From the NCBI RefSeq assembly GCF_900109755.1, contig NZ_FOAR01000010.1, forward strand, positions 123,619 through 187,618: a DNA stretch of 64,000 nt, written 5' to 3'. The DNA comes from Pseudomonas agarici. Its GTDB lineage: Bacteria > Pseudomonadota > Gammaproteobacteria > Pseudomonadales > Pseudomonadaceae. A program made the translations under genes and the position numbers. The notes under the pieces are model-generated. The model was not told the DNA's origin. It saw only the letters and a list, made by a program, of their open reading frames with translations, and made no database searches. Below, one piece after another: positions 18,806 to 27,646 of this stretch (positions within the stretch are counted from its first letter, which is position 1; every line of letters starts with the position of its first letter).

Positions 18806-20152
18806 CTAGGAACACGCTTCGATCACCCATTTCACCTTTTCCAGCGCCGCGCGCAACGCGCCCATCTCCACCGACCCCAGAGCCAGGCGCAGCGCATGGG
18901 GAACATGGGCTGAAATAGCAAACGGCTCGGCGGTCGAGACCGAGACGTTCTTGTCCAGCAACTCGCGGGTAATATGGTCCGCCCTCGCCTCCTCGGGCAA
19001 CGGCAGCCAGAGAAAATAGGAGGCGGGATGGGTGATGCAGGGCAAACCGGCCAGCACCAGCGCCGCCAGCGTTTGCCGGGCGTGGGCGTCCTCGCGCTTT
19101 TCGGCCTCCAGGCGCATGACCGTGCCATCGTCGAGCCAGGCGCAGGCAAGGGCGGTCATCACGCCAGGGGTATTCCAGGTGGTTGCCCGAATCGTTCGCT
19201 GCAATGCCGCCACCCTGACCGGCGGCGCGACGACAAACCCTACCCGCAAGCCGGTAGCGATATTCTTGGAAAACCCCGAGACATAAACCGTCCGCTCCGG
19301 TGCCAGCTCGATCAAGGGAGCCGGGGAATTCTCGACCAGAAAAGCGTAGGCGGCATCCTCGATCACCAGCAGGTCGTACTGGCGGGCGATTGTCACCAGT
19401 TGCTCGCGCTGCCCGATGTCCAGCACCCAGCCTAGAGGATTGTGCAGCGTCGGCATGGTGTACAGCGCACGCACGCGTCGCCCTCGGCAGAGGCGATCCA
19501 GTGCCTCCAGGTCCGGCCCGTGGTCGAATAGCGGAATCGGCAGGATTTCCAGGTGCAGGGCCTCGGCCAGAACCTTGAAGCCGGAATAGGTCAGTGCATC
19601 GGCGGCAATCACATCGCCGGGCTGCAGCAACGCCATCATCGTCACCGCCAGCCCATGCTGGGCACCACTGACCAACAGCACTTGCTCGGCTGTCACCGTC
19701 AGCCCGCGCACCCGCAGATGTCGGGCCACCGAGGCGCGCTCATGCGAGCACCCGGCATGGGGCTGATAGCGCAACAGCGACTCCAGGTCGCCGGACAGCG
19801 CGAGTTGACGCAGGGCAGTGCGCAGCAGTTCCGACTGGCCCCGCAGCGCCGGGTAGTTGAAGTTGAGGTCCGCCACGCCCCTGGAGATTTCCGGCTGGTC
19901 GATCCCTTGCCCTGGCGGTAGCGACGTCTCCCTGACAAAGGTACCCCGCCCCGTCTCGCCACTGACCAGCCCCATGGCTTCAAGCTCGCCGTACACCCGA
20001 CTGGCCGTCACCAGCGCCAGCCCGTGGGTCGCGGCCAACTGGCGGTGGGTCGGCAGGCGGGTACCCGGCGACAGTCGGCCAGAGCGGATATCCGCCGCCA
20101 GGCTGTCCACCAGCGATTTATAGCGTAAGCGCGGCATGTCGAGTGTATCCAT
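18806..20152 (-). CDS. MocR-type transcriptional regulator (GntR HTH plus aminotransferase-like domain)
   Basis: 448 residues from ATG 20152. N-terminal GntR winged helix (SLAADIRSGRLSPGTRLPTHRQLAATHGLALVTASRVYGELEAMGLVSGETGRGTFV) followed by a fold-type I aminotransferase domain with YTMPTLHNPLGWVLD, VIEDAAYAFL and the PLP-lysine segment YVSGFSKNIATGLRVGF. The frame is open far upstream, but the HTH begins right after this ATG. Divergent to the EamA transporter gene with an operator-like palindrome at its start codon, so it probably controls that transporter and itself in response to an amine or PLP-linked ligand. Confidence 0.9.
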   Translation of the reverse strand: MDTLDMPRLRYKSLVDSLAADIRSGRLSPGTRLPTHRQLAATHGLALVTASRVYGELEAMGLVSGETGRGTFVRETSLPPGQGIDQPEISRGVADLNFNYPALRGQSELLRTALRQLALSGDLESLLRYQPHAGCSHERASVARHLRVRGLTVTAEQVLLVSGAQHGLAVTMMALLQPGDVIAADALTYSGFKVLAEALHLEILPIPLFDHGPDLEALDRLCRGRRVRALYTMPTLHNPLGWVLDIGQREQLVTIARQYDLLVIEDAAYAFLVENSPAPLIELAPERTVYVSGFSKNIATGLRVGFVVAPPVRVAALQRTIRATTWNTPGVMTALACAWLDDGTVMRLEAEKREDAHARQTLAALVLAGLPCITHPASYFLWLPLPEEARADHITRELLDKNVSVSTAEPFAISAHVPHALRLALGSVEMGALRAALEKVKWVIEACS

Positions 20153-20172
20153 GACAATTTTTTGATTGTCAT
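20151..20172. promoter_or_regulatory. operator-like inverted repeat at the mocR-type start codon
   Basis: Perfect 8-base arms ATGACAAT and ATTGTCAT separated by TTTTTG. The left arm covers the start codon of the MocR-type gene, and the transporter gene begins 87 bases to the right. Placement between two divergent genes fits an autoregulatory operator. Confidence 0.55.
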
Positions 20173-20258
20173 GATACTCAGCCCTAGCATATCTGTTGTG
20201 CAACCCCTGATGCGGTGGCGCACCTCCTCCCAGGCCAACCGTAAGGAGCAAACCCTGA

Positions 20259-21155
20259 ATGGAACAGCTAGCGAATCTACAAAATCCGCCAACCAGCAAG
20301 CCTGCCAGCGGATGGCTCAACGGTTTTATCGGCGTGCTTATCTTCAGTGGCTCGCTGCCCGCCACCCGACTGGCGGTGCTAGAGTTCAGCCCGGTGTTCC
20401 TGACGGTTGCCCGGGCCAGCATCGCTGGGCTGGTGGCGCTGTGCATGCTGTGGATCTTCAGGGAGCGGCGCCCCACTCGCCAGCAGTTGCCGGCGCTGGC
20501 AATCGTCGCTTTGGGGGTTGTCCTCGGATTCCCTCTGCTGACCGCCCTGGCTTTGCAGTATGTGACCTCGGCCCATTCCATCGTCTTCATCGGCCTGTTG
20601 CCCTTGGCCACCGCCGCCTTCGGCGTGTTGCGCGGTGGCGAGCGGCCACGACCGGTGTTTTGGTTGTTCTCGGTCTTGGGCAGCCTGCTGGTGGTGAGTT
20701 ATGCGCTGTTCCAGGGGCTCAGCGCTTCGCCGGTCGGCGATCTGTTGATGTTACTGGCGATCCTGATCTGCGGCCTGGGTTATGCCGAGGGCGCCAGGCT
20801 CTCGCGGACACTCGGCGGCTGGCAGGTGATTTGCTGGGCGCTGGTGCTGTCGCTGCCGGTGGCGATGCCGTTGACGTGGCTGAGCGCCCCGCCGTCGCTC
20901 TCGGTCATCAGCCCGGCGGCATGGGCCAGCCTGACCTACGTTTCGCTGTTCAGCATGCTGATCGGCTTTGTCTTCTGGTATCGCGGCCTCGCCCAGGGCG
21001 GCATTGCCGCGGTCGGCCAATTGCAACTGCTGCAACCCTTCTTCGGCCTGGCACTGGCGGCCACGCTGCTGCATGAGCAAGTCAGCCTCGGTATGTTGGC
21101 GGTGACTGTAGCGGTGATTCTGTGTGTGGCGGGGGCGAGGAAGTTTTCGAGGTGA
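20259..21155 (+). CDS. EamA/DMT-family transporter
   Basis: 298-residue inner-membrane protein with about ten hydrophobic helices in two repeated EamA halves; the first half shows FSGSLPATRLAVLEFSPVFLTVARASIAG, the typical helix 1-2 pattern. AAGGAG lies 13 bases before the ATG. Members export amino acids or other metabolites. Gene order with a divergent MocR-type regulator is common for such exporters and suggests ligand-induced efflux; the substrate is unknown. Confidence 0.88.
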   Translation: MEQLANLQNPPTSKPASGWLNGFIGVLIFSGSLPATRLAVLEFSPVFLTVARASIAGLVALCMLWIFRERRPTRQQLPALAIVALGVVLGFPLLTALALQYVTSAHSIVFIGLLPLATAAFGVLRGGERPRPVFWLFSVLGSLLVVSYALFQGLSASPVGDLLMLLAILICGLGYAEGARLSRTLGGWQVICWALVLSLPVAMPLTWLSAPPSLSVISPAAWASLTYVSLFSMLIGFVFWYRGLAQGGIAAVGQLQLLQPFFGLALAATLLHEQVSLGMLAVTVAVILCVAGARKFSR

Positions 21156-21235
21156 TTCTCCAGTGGACTGGCGCTCGCCCGTGCGCGGCGGCGAAGCAGT
21201 CGGAACGCCTGCCGGTCAATAATATTGATAGAAGA

Positions 21236-21871
21236 TCAACCGATCGCCGGACGCTCCAGACTCGCCCATTCCCGTACCGCCGGACGCTGCCAGTGGCGCT
21301 GTGCATAGGCCACCAGGGCCGGTGGCAGGGGATCGCCATTGAGCGCCAGCCGATTGAGCATCAACGCCAGGTCGACATCGACGATTGACCATTGGCCGAA
21401 CAGAGACTCGCGACCATCGGCCAACAGCGCCTGGGCAGTGCCGATCAGCTTGTCCGCGGCGATCCTGGCGGCGGTCGACAACGGACCTTGGGCTTGGCCG
21501 TAAAACACCACCAGGGTCGAGCGTTCCTCGCGCAGCGCCAACAGGTCACTGCGCAACCAAGCCTGAATCTGCCGGGCTCGCGCCCGCAACTGAGTATCCC
21601 GTGGGTAAACCGCTGTCTGGGGGAACACCTCCTCCAGGTACTCGGTGATCGCCGAGGACTCGGACAAGGCAAAATCACCCTGCACCAGGGTCGGCACGCG
21701 CTGCGTCAGGGACAGCCCGGCATACCCCGTGGTTTGCTGCTCCAAGGCGTCCAGGTCCAGTGGGCTCAGATCGAATTCGATGCCCTTTTCGCGCAGTGCG
21801 ACAAATACCGACAAGGCATAGGGACTGCTGAATCGACTATCAACGTACAGGCACGGACGGCTAGCACTCAT
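21236..21871 (-). CDS. yfcF: glutathione S-transferase, YfcF-like
   Basis: 211 residues, normal for the family. Thioredoxin-like N-terminal domain (YVDSRFSSPYALSVFVALREKGIEFDL, with Ser residues near position 13-16, then QRVPTLVQGDFALSESSAITEYLEE, where VPTL and ESSAI are glutathione-binding) and an all-helical C-terminal domain (WSIVDVDLALMLNRLALNGDPLP). Ends a little downstream of the EamA gene, converging with it. Probably a cytosolic detoxification or peroxidase enzyme. Confidence 0.85.
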   Translation of the reverse strand: MSASRPCLYVDSRFSSPYALSVFVALREKGIEFDLSPLDLDALEQQTTGYAGLSLTQRVPTLVQGDFALSESSAITEYLEEVFPQTAVYPRDTQLRARARQIQAWLRSDLLALREERSTLVVFYGQAQGPLSTAARIAADKLIGTAQALLADGRESLFGQWSIVDVDLALMLNRLALNGDPLPPALVAYAQRHWQRPAVREWASLERPAIG

Positions 21872-22389
21872 GGCAAACGCTCCTTGGGGGGTGATACCAC
21901 GTTACGAGATTAGCCTGGGTAAATGAAATCATGGATTTTCATGGGCGTATTCCCCAGCGTAATACCTGTCGCTCGGCTAGTGGCCTGAGTCGAGTCAGCA
22001 CCTTGAAACGATAAGGCACGGTCACAAAATCATTGCCTTGCTGTCACCCCATCGTCATGCCAGACAAGCACAATGGCTGCAGCCAAAAGGACTTGGCCCC
22101 ATCTATCGAGAGCTCGCCATTGAGCGCAATGTTGTTCACCCACGCCTGATCCTCGGCTCCGCCCCACCGCACTTGCTCGTCTACGTTCGCCTTGCCTGGT
22201 CATCTCCCGAAAACATTTCGTACTGAACCTGTGAAGCCCATGGCGTTCCGACCAGCCCGCTCGCCATAGTGCCCACTTCGCCTGGCGGCAACGACCGACC
22301 GGTAGGAAATACGCCCGTCAACCTTTCGATATGGGCCAAGTAAAGGCACAATGCGCGTCCTTTTTTTGGCCAGTGCCGGAGGCCTCGAA
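21872..22389. other. intergenic region upstream of nspC
   Basis: 518 bases without a supportable gene. Around 21979 it contains CTAGTGGCCTGAGTCGAGTC, a degenerate, inverted copy of an intergenic repeat also present at 24872 and 55014. A short open frame at 22038-22226 has no ribosome site or family resemblance. Confidence 0.5.
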
Positions 22390-23487
22390 ATGATCAAGAC
22401 GCCGTACTACCTTATCGACAAGCAGAAGCTGCTGGTCAATCTGCAGAAGATTGCCTATGTGCGCGAGCAGTCCGGAGCCAAGGCACTGCTAGCGCTCAAG
22501 TGTTTTGCCACCTGGTCGGTGTTCGACCTGATGCAGCAATACATGGATGGCACGACTTCCTCGTCGCTCTACGAGCTCAAGCTGGGCCGCCAGAAGTTCG
22601 CCGGCGAGACCCACGCCTACAGCGTGGCCTGGGCCGACGACGAGATCGGCGAGATGCTCGAGAACTGCGACAAGATCATCTTCAATTCCATCGGCCAACT
22701 GCAACGCTTTGCAGAGGCCTCCACGAGCAAGGTCCGAGGCCTTCGGGTCAATCCGCAAGTCAGCAGTTCCGACTATCTGCTGGCCGACCCGGCGCGACCG
22801 TTCAGCCGCCTGGGCGAATGGGACCCGGTGAAGATCGAGCAGGTCATCGGGCAAATTTCCGGTTTCATGTTCCACAACAACTGCGAGAACGGCGACTTCG
22901 GACTGTTCGATCAGATGCTGGCGACCATCGAGGAACGCTTCGGCCACCTGTTGCACAAGGTCGAGTGGGTTAGCCTCGGCGGCGGCATCCATTTCACCGG
23001 CGAAGGTTATGCGCTAGACGCATTTTGCGCGCGCCTGAAGGCGTTCTCGCAGAAGTACGGCGTACAGGTCTACCTGGAACCGGGCGAAGCGGCGATCACC
23101 CAAAGTGCCTCACTGGAAGTCAGCGTGCTCGACACCCTCTACAACGGCAAGCACCTGGCAGTGGTAGACAGTTCCATCGAAGCCCATATGCTCGACCTGC
23201 TGATCTATCGCCTGGACGCCAAGATGGCACCGAGTGCCGGCGAACACACTTACATGGTGTGCGGCAAATCCTGCCTGGCCGGAGACATCTTCGGCGAGTA
23301 CCTCTTCGACCGCCCGCTGTCCATCGGCGATCGGCTGTCGTTCATCGACGCGGCAGGCTACACCATGGTCAAGAAAAACTGGTTCAACGGCTTGAAGATG
23401 CCGTCCATTGTAGTGAAACAACTCGACGGTACTGTCGAGGTCGTTCGTGAGTTCGGTTACGAAGACTACCTGTCCAGCCTCTCGTAA
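22390..23487 (+). CDS. nspC: carboxynorspermidine decarboxylase
   Basis: 365 residues, alanine-racemase-fold PLP enzyme that releases norspermidine or spermidine from its carboxy form. ATG 22390 is chosen because CCGGAGG lies 6 bases upstream; the frame is open 13 codons more. The likely PLP lysine is K37 (ALLALKCFA), VSLGGGIHFTGEGY is the glycine-rich phosphate site, YLEPGEAAI and CGKSCLAGDIFGEYLF form the C-terminal active-site part seen in NspC. The partner dehydrogenase starts 19 bases after the stop, so the two form an operon for the aspartate-semialdehyde-dependent polyamine route. Confidence 0.92.
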   Translation: MIKTPYYLIDKQKLLVNLQKIAYVREQSGAKALLALKCFATWSVFDLMQQYMDGTTSSSLYELKLGRQKFAGETHAYSVAWADDEIGEMLENCDKIIFNSIGQLQRFAEASTSKVRGLRVNPQVSSSDYLLADPARPFSRLGEWDPVKIEQVIGQISGFMFHNNCENGDFGLFDQMLATIEERFGHLLHKVEWVSLGGGIHFTGEGYALDAFCARLKAFSQKYGVQVYLEPGEAAITQSASLEVSVLDTLYNGKHLAVVDSSIEAHMLDLLIYRLDAKMAPSAGEHTYMVCGKSCLAGDIFGEYLFDRPLSIGDRLSFIDAAGYTMVKKNWFNGLKMPSIVVKQLDGTVEVVREFGYEDYLSSLS

Positions 23488-23506
23488 GCTGGCGGATTGA
23501 GGAGAA

Positions 23507-24760
23507 ATGAAAAAATTGAAGAAGAACGTACTTATCATTGGTGCAGGAGGTGTCGCCAAGGTGGTGGCCCACAAGTGCGCGCAGCACAACGACGAACTCG
23601 GTCGTATTGCTATCGCGTCGCGCAACATCTCCAAATGCCAGGCCATCATCGATAGCGTCAAGACCAAAGGCAGCCTCAAACAGCCCGCCGACATCAAGGC
23701 CTTCACGCTCAATGCACTGGATGTGGAAGCGACCAAGGCACTGATCCGCGAAACCGAATCGCAAATCGTGATCAATGTCGGCTCCGCGTTCCTCAACATG
23801 TCGGTACTGCGTGCCTGCATCGATACCGGCGTGGCTTATCTCGACACCGCCATTCACGAAGAACCGGGCAAAGTCTGTGAAACACCGCCCTGGTACGGCA
23901 ACTACGAGTGGAAGCAGCTCGAAGAATGCCAACAGAAGAACATCACCGCCATCTTGGGCGTGGGCTTCGACCCTGGTGTGGTCAATGCCTATGCGGCACT
24001 GGCGCAACAACAGTATTTCGACCGCATTGACTCGATCGATATTCTCGACGTCAACGCCGGTTCCCATGGCAAATATTTCGCCACCAACTTCGATCCCGAG
24101 ATCAATTTCCGCGAATTCACCGGACAGGTGTGGAGTTGGCAAGACAGCCAATGGACCAGCAACAACATGTTCGAAGTCAAGCGTACCGACGACCTGCCGG
24201 TGGTAGGTTCACAGAACCTGTACCTGACCGGCCACGATGAAGTGCACTCGCTGTCGAAGAACCTCCAGGTGCCCAACGTGCGTTTCTGGATGAGCTTCGG
24301 TGAGCACTACATTAACGTCTTCACGGTGCTGAAGAACCTCGGCCTGCTTTGCGAAAAACCGGTGCGGACCGCCGAAGGCCTGGAAGTCGTACCGCTGAAG
24401 GTGGTCAAGGCGGTGCTGCCCGACCCTGCCTCGCTGGCCCCGGGTTATGTCGGCAAAACCTGCATCGGCGACCTGGTCAAAGGCAGCAAGAATGGCCAGC
24501 CACGCGAACTGTTCATCTACAACGTGGCCGACCATGAGGACGCCTACGCCGAGACCGATAGCCAGGGTATCTCCTACACCGCGGGGGTGCCGCCAGTGGC
24601 CGCCGCTCTGCTGGTCGCTCGTGGCGAGTGGGACGTGCAGCGCATGGTCAACGTCGAGGAACTGCCCGCCGAGCCGTTTCTCAAAGCCCTGGATGCCATG
24701 GGTCTGCCGACCCGCATCAAGGACGAGCATGGCGACCGTGCCTGGGATGCTATCGCCTGA
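23507..24760 (+). CDS. carboxynorspermidine (carboxyspermidine) dehydrogenase, saccharopine-dehydrogenase family
   Basis: 417 residues, NADPH-binding Rossmann fold at the start (VLIIGAGGVAKVVAHKCAQ). It should reductively couple aspartate semialdehyde to a diamine, giving carboxy-(nor)spermidine for NspC. Conserved saccharopine-dehydrogenase segments: VINVGSAFLNMSVLRACIDTGVAYLDTA, ILGVGFDPGVVNAYAALA, and a long C-terminal substrate domain with YNVADHEDAYAETDSQGISYTAGVPP. GAGGAGAA precedes the ATG. In many genomes this gene precedes nspC; here it follows. Confidence 0.92.
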   Translation: MKKLKKNVLIIGAGGVAKVVAHKCAQHNDELGRIAIASRNISKCQAIIDSVKTKGSLKQPADIKAFTLNALDVEATKALIRETESQIVINVGSAFLNMSVLRACIDTGVAYLDTAIHEEPGKVCETPPWYGNYEWKQLEECQQKNITAILGVGFDPGVVNAYAALAQQQYFDRIDSIDILDVNAGSHGKYFATNFDPEINFREFTGQVWSWQDSQWTSNNMFEVKRTDDLPVVGSQNLYLTGHDEVHSLSKNLQVPNVRFWMSFGEHYINVFTVLKNLGLLCEKPVRTAEGLEVVPLKVVKAVLPDPASLAPGYVGKTCIGDLVKGSKNGQPRELFIYNVADHEDAYAETDSQGISYTAGVPPVAAALLVARGEWDVQRMVNVEELPAEPFLKALDAMGLPTRIKDEHGDRAWDAIA

Positions 24761-24774
24761 TAGCCAGCCGTTGA

Positions 24775-24802
24775 CAACGTGCGCCTGAACAGGCGCACGT
24801 TG
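24775..24802 (+). terminator. hairpin after the carboxynorspermidine operon
   Basis: A 13-base perfect stem (CAACGTGCGCCTG and CAGGCGCACGTTG) with a very small loop begins 15 bases after the dehydrogenase stop. A T-run is missing, so it may act with other factors or stabilise the transcript. Confidence 0.6.
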
Positions 24803-24871
24803 CTTGCGAGCTACCAAAATCTGCAGCCGCAGAGCGAATTCAGCGGCTTGTGGCGCCGAAATGGGCTCACA

Positions 24872-24894
24872 GAACTCACCACACAGGCCACTAG
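24872..24894. repeat. dispersed intergenic repeat, copy 1
   Basis: GAACTCACCACACAGGCCACTAG differs at two positions from the copy at 55014-55036, and a degenerate inverted copy lies near 21979. This copy overlaps the stop codon of the AroE-like gene. Such short intergenic repeats are frequent in fluorescent pseudomonads. Confidence 0.55.
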
Positions 24895-25709
24895 GCTCGG
24901 GCAAACGCCACGGCCTTCTGGAACTGCTCCTGCGTGGGCCGTATGCCGGTGTACAACACAAACTGCTCCAGGGCTTGGATGGCAATCACTTCCAACCCGG
25001 TGATCACCCGCTTGCCCTGCTCTCGACCACGGACGATCAACGGTGTTTGCGAAGGAATCGCCACCACATCGAACAGCGTCTCGGCGGCATCCACCGCGCT
25101 CGCCTCGAATGCCAACTGGCCGGCCTCCGGACCGCCATCCATGCCCACCGGCGTTACATTAACCAGCATCTGCGCACGCAACGTACCCAACTCGGCCTTC
25201 CATTCGTACCCACAGATCGCCGCCAATGCCTTGCCGGCAACTTCATTGCGCGCCACGATGGTGCCATTGCGATAGCCGCCGTCACGCAGGGCCGACGCCA
25301 CGGCCTTCGCCATCCCGCCACTGCCGCGCAGCGCAAAGGTGATGTCCCTGGGCACCGCATGGGTCGCCAGCAGCTGGGCAATTGCCATGTAGTCGGTGTT
25401 GTAGGCTTTGAGATGACCAGCCGTGTTGACAATCGTATTGATCGACTGGATCGCCGCCGCCGAGGCGTCCAATTCGTCCACCAAGGCGATACTGGCTTCC
25501 TTGAACGGCATCGACACCCCGCAACCACGAATTCCCAGGGCGCGGATCCCGGCGATTGCGTCAGGCAGGTCCTGACTGCTGAAGGCCTTGTAATAGAAGT
25601 TCAAGCCCAGTTGTTCATAGAGATGATTGTGGAAACGCAGGCCAAAATTTCCGGGGCGCCCAGACAATGACATACACAGTTGGGTATCTTTGTTGGGATT
25701 CATCTGCAT
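24891..25709 (-). CDS. shikimate dehydrogenase-like protein (AroE family)
   Basis: 272 residues, two-domain NADP-dependent dehydrogenase of the AroE/YdiB/quinate type. The substrate domain has GRPGNFGLRFHN, GCGVSMPFKEASIALVDEL (lysine of the catalytic Lys-Asp pair) and NTDYMAIAQLL (catalytic Asp). The cofactor domain has a glycine-rich FALRGSGGMAKAVASAL and VNVTPVGMDGG. It is divergent enough from housekeeping AroE (GVSMPFK instead of NVTxPxK) that it is likely a paralogue with another polyol acid substrate. It converges with the polyamine operon. Confidence 0.83.
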   Translation of the reverse strand: MQMNPNKDTQLCMSLSGRPGNFGLRFHNHLYEQLGLNFYYKAFSSQDLPDAIAGIRALGIRGCGVSMPFKEASIALVDELDASAAAIQSINTIVNTAGHLKAYNTDYMAIAQLLATHAVPRDITFALRGSGGMAKAVASALRDGGYRNGTIVARNEVAGKALAAICGYEWKAELGTLRAQMLVNVTPVGMDGGPEAGQLAFEASAVDAAETLFDVVAIPSQTPLIVRGREQGKRVITGLEVIAIQALEQFVLYTGIRPTQEQFQKAVAFARA

Positions 25710-25952
25710 GTTTCATCTCCTGATGGGAACTTTCGGATAGATGGGATTAGCCATCGCCCCTGTTTTCGTTGATCATCGAACTCTGGCGCGGGTATCGCAG
25801 GACTGTAAGGAAGCATCGCCCGCAACCTTACACAAAATTTACTCAGCGGCAGTGACGATTTTCAAGAAATCGCTGTCATAGAAGTATCCCCGCGACAGTC
25901 CTTGAGTCTATTGCAGACAACAAGCGTAGGGGTTTGAACCCGAGGAATAATC

Positions 25953-26297
25953 ATGATTCGTACAATTCCCAAGGTAGCTTTACTCGTCGGTGCACTCGCT
26001 GTCGCAGGTCAGGCCTCTGCCCACGGTGGCGGCTGGGTGGGGCCTGCCTTGTTGGGTGGTGTAATCGGCGGAGCGATTGTCGGTTCGGTGGTGTCCAACA
26101 ATCGGCCGGTCTATGTCCAGCAGCCGGTCTATGCACAGCCCGCACCGGTCTATATTCAGCAACCGGCTCCGGTCTACTACCAACCGGCCCCGGTCTACGT
26201 CCAGGCACCGCCTCCAGTGGTGGTGTACGGCGGCGGCGGATACTACCGCCCGGCGTACTACGGTCATCGGCATTACGGTTACGGCCCACGCTGGTAA
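25953..26297 (+). CDS. small exported Pro/Tyr/Val-rich protein
   Basis: 114 residues with a signal peptide (MIRTIPKVALLVGALAVAGQASA) and a glycine-rich helix (GPALLGGVIGGAIVGSVV) of glycine-zipper type. A low-complexity tail repeats PVYVQQ/PVYAQP/PVYYQP units before a His-Tyr-Gly end. AGGAATAATC precedes the ATG. Related short surface or outer-membrane proteins are common in Pseudomonas, but the function is unknown. A hairpin follows at 26318. Confidence 0.72.
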   Translation: MIRTIPKVALLVGALAVAGQASAHGGGWVGPALLGGVIGGAIVGSVVSNNRPVYVQQPVYAQPAPVYIQQPAPVYYQPAPVYVQAPPPVVVYGGGGYYRPAYYGHRHYGYGPRW

Positions 26298-26317
26298 TCG
26301 TCAAGGCAAGCACCCCA

Positions 26318-26340
26318 GGCCCCGCTCGCAAGACGGGGCC
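26318..26340 (+). terminator. GC-rich hairpin downstream of the Pro/Tyr-rich gene
   Basis: GGCCCCG and CGGGGCC form a 7-base stem with a 9-base loop, 20 bases after the stop codon. The downstream T content is low, so efficiency is uncertain. Confidence 0.5.
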
Positions 26341-26566
26341 TAACTCGTTCGGGGCTTACCAAAAGTGCCAGCACTTCGTAGGCCTGGTCTGAATTTCGGT
26401 GGTAAAGGTCGCAAGCGAGACAGCAACGCCGAGCCAATGGCGCATGATAAGCAGCGGCCGTCGCCTTGAGCAGCTCTTCACACAGCTGTCATATCGGTGC
26501 TATTACCGATCGGCAAGATCGCTCACATACCCTGAGAACCTCTACCTATAAGAACAAGGACAAGTC

Positions 26567-26761
26567 ATGCCTACGCAAAATCCGCATCGCACCGCCGGCC
26601 TTTGCACTTCCAGCAAAGTCTACAGCGCGCTCACCGAACTCAAGCAACTGGAGAGCCATCGCACCGCCAAGTTTCTCTCGTTGCTGGCCGAGAACCTGGT
26701 CTGCAAGGGATTGTTGAGTGAACAGGAAGTGGTGAACATGCTGGACCAGGTCGTCGACTGA
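26567..26761 (+). CDS. small cytosolic protein of unknown function
   Basis: 64 residues, mostly helical (SSKVYSALTELKQLE, then FLSLLAENLVCKGLLSEQEVVNMLDQVVD), without a signal peptide. AAGGACA lies 6 bases before the ATG. The codon pattern and helix spacing suggest a real gene, likely a short conserved Pseudomonas protein; no domain recognised. Confidence 0.55.
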   Translation: MPTQNPHRTAGLCTSSKVYSALTELKQLESHRTAKFLSLLAENLVCKGLLSEQEVVNMLDQVVD

Positions 26762-26902
26762 CCCAGCCTCTATTCAAGCGCCTTCGGCGGCTTCCTTGTC
26801 AGGCGCAAAACTTGATTTCGTCGATGTCTACTATCGAGCGCGATGATTTTCCTCCGATCCGCGGTCCTCGTAAAGTAACTCCATAGATTGATGGAGGTAC
26901 TT

Positions 26903-27085
26903 ATGCCCAAGGTTCAAATCATGTCCGTTATCGGCAGCGCCGTCCCCGCCTCGCTCAGGGAATTGGGATTGCTCGCTTGCTGGTACCTGGTCCGCGACGG
27001 CGTCGCCATCAGCGGTCCTTTTACATCCCTTTCGGTGGCCAAGGCGCTCTCCGAGCGCATGGACGTGCACACCCTGGGCGCCTGA
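26903..27085 (+). CDS. small protein of unknown function
   Basis: 60 residues from ATG 26903, preceded by GGAGG at 5 bases (an earlier in-frame ATG at 26888 lacks this). Contents: MPKVQIMSVIGSAVPASL, LGLLACWYLVRDGVAISGPF, then a short helix SVAKALSERMDVH. The WYLVRDG-x-ISGPF stretch resembles the short GYF-2-like fold seen in bacterial small proteins, a weak suggestion only. A good terminator follows at 27132. Confidence 0.55.
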   Translation: MPKVQIMSVIGSAVPASLRELGLLACWYLVRDGVAISGPFTSLSVAKALSERMDVHTLGA

Positions 27086-27131
27086 TCGCCTCACCTGTTC
27101 CCAAATCGTGCGTTGCTCCGCACAACCCCTT

Positions 27132-27156
27132 GCCCGCACTGGTTGCGGGCTTTTTT
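27132..27156 (+). terminator. intrinsic terminator
   Basis: Perfect 7-base stem GCCCGCA / TGCGGGC with a CTGGT loop and six T residues directly after it, 46 bases downstream of the small gene ending at 27085. Confidence 0.85.
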
Positions 27157-27171
27157 ATGGGCGCCGATCAA

Positions 27172-27646
27172 GCGTGTCCGGCTTGCGCAGTATTGACCCA
27201 ATGGCTGTGTGGCCAGGGTCTGTACGAAGTATTGTCAGTCAATTTCGGCGCCACAATGCACTGACCTACGTTGCAGGCCCCGCTGCCCCCTTGGCTGAAA
27301 CCCTCGAAATAAAGGCCCGCGGACCATACAACGGCGGCCATACCTGAGCTACCATATGTCTTATGGCCAGTATGGACGTGGCACTGATAGCCAAGCGGCC
27401 GAAACCCGCTGTCGAGGTTGCTCTGGCGACCGGCTCGCCTTGGCAGAACTCAATCACGGACGGGATCGGGAGCGGAAGCTCGAAGAGAAAAATGGGACGA
27501 AATCGGCGCAAAAGTAAATTTTGTGTCAGTTACGCCCAATACCTCCAGAGGTATGGCAACTTGCTGAACTATATTCATAAAATGTAACGCTTTTTCTATA
27601 AAAACCCGTTGCCAACGGCATATCCATTTTTTGCGAGTCCATCCGC
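27172..27646. other. intergenic region before pbpG
   Basis: 475 bases. No gene is supported: short open frames on both strands lack ribosome sites. The part 27223-27290 (GGGTCTGTACGAA, then AGTCAATTTCGGC) resembles degenerate intergenic repeat sequence, and AGTCAATTTCGGC is found again at 54898. The last 60 bases are AT-rich and probably carry the pbpG promoter. Confidence 0.45.

Noticed and set aside
25925..25945. GGTTTGAACCC-like sequence as part of a tRNA
   Set aside because: It resembles a T-loop but no acceptor or anticodon arm can be formed around it; it is in the leader of the Pro/Tyr-rich gene.
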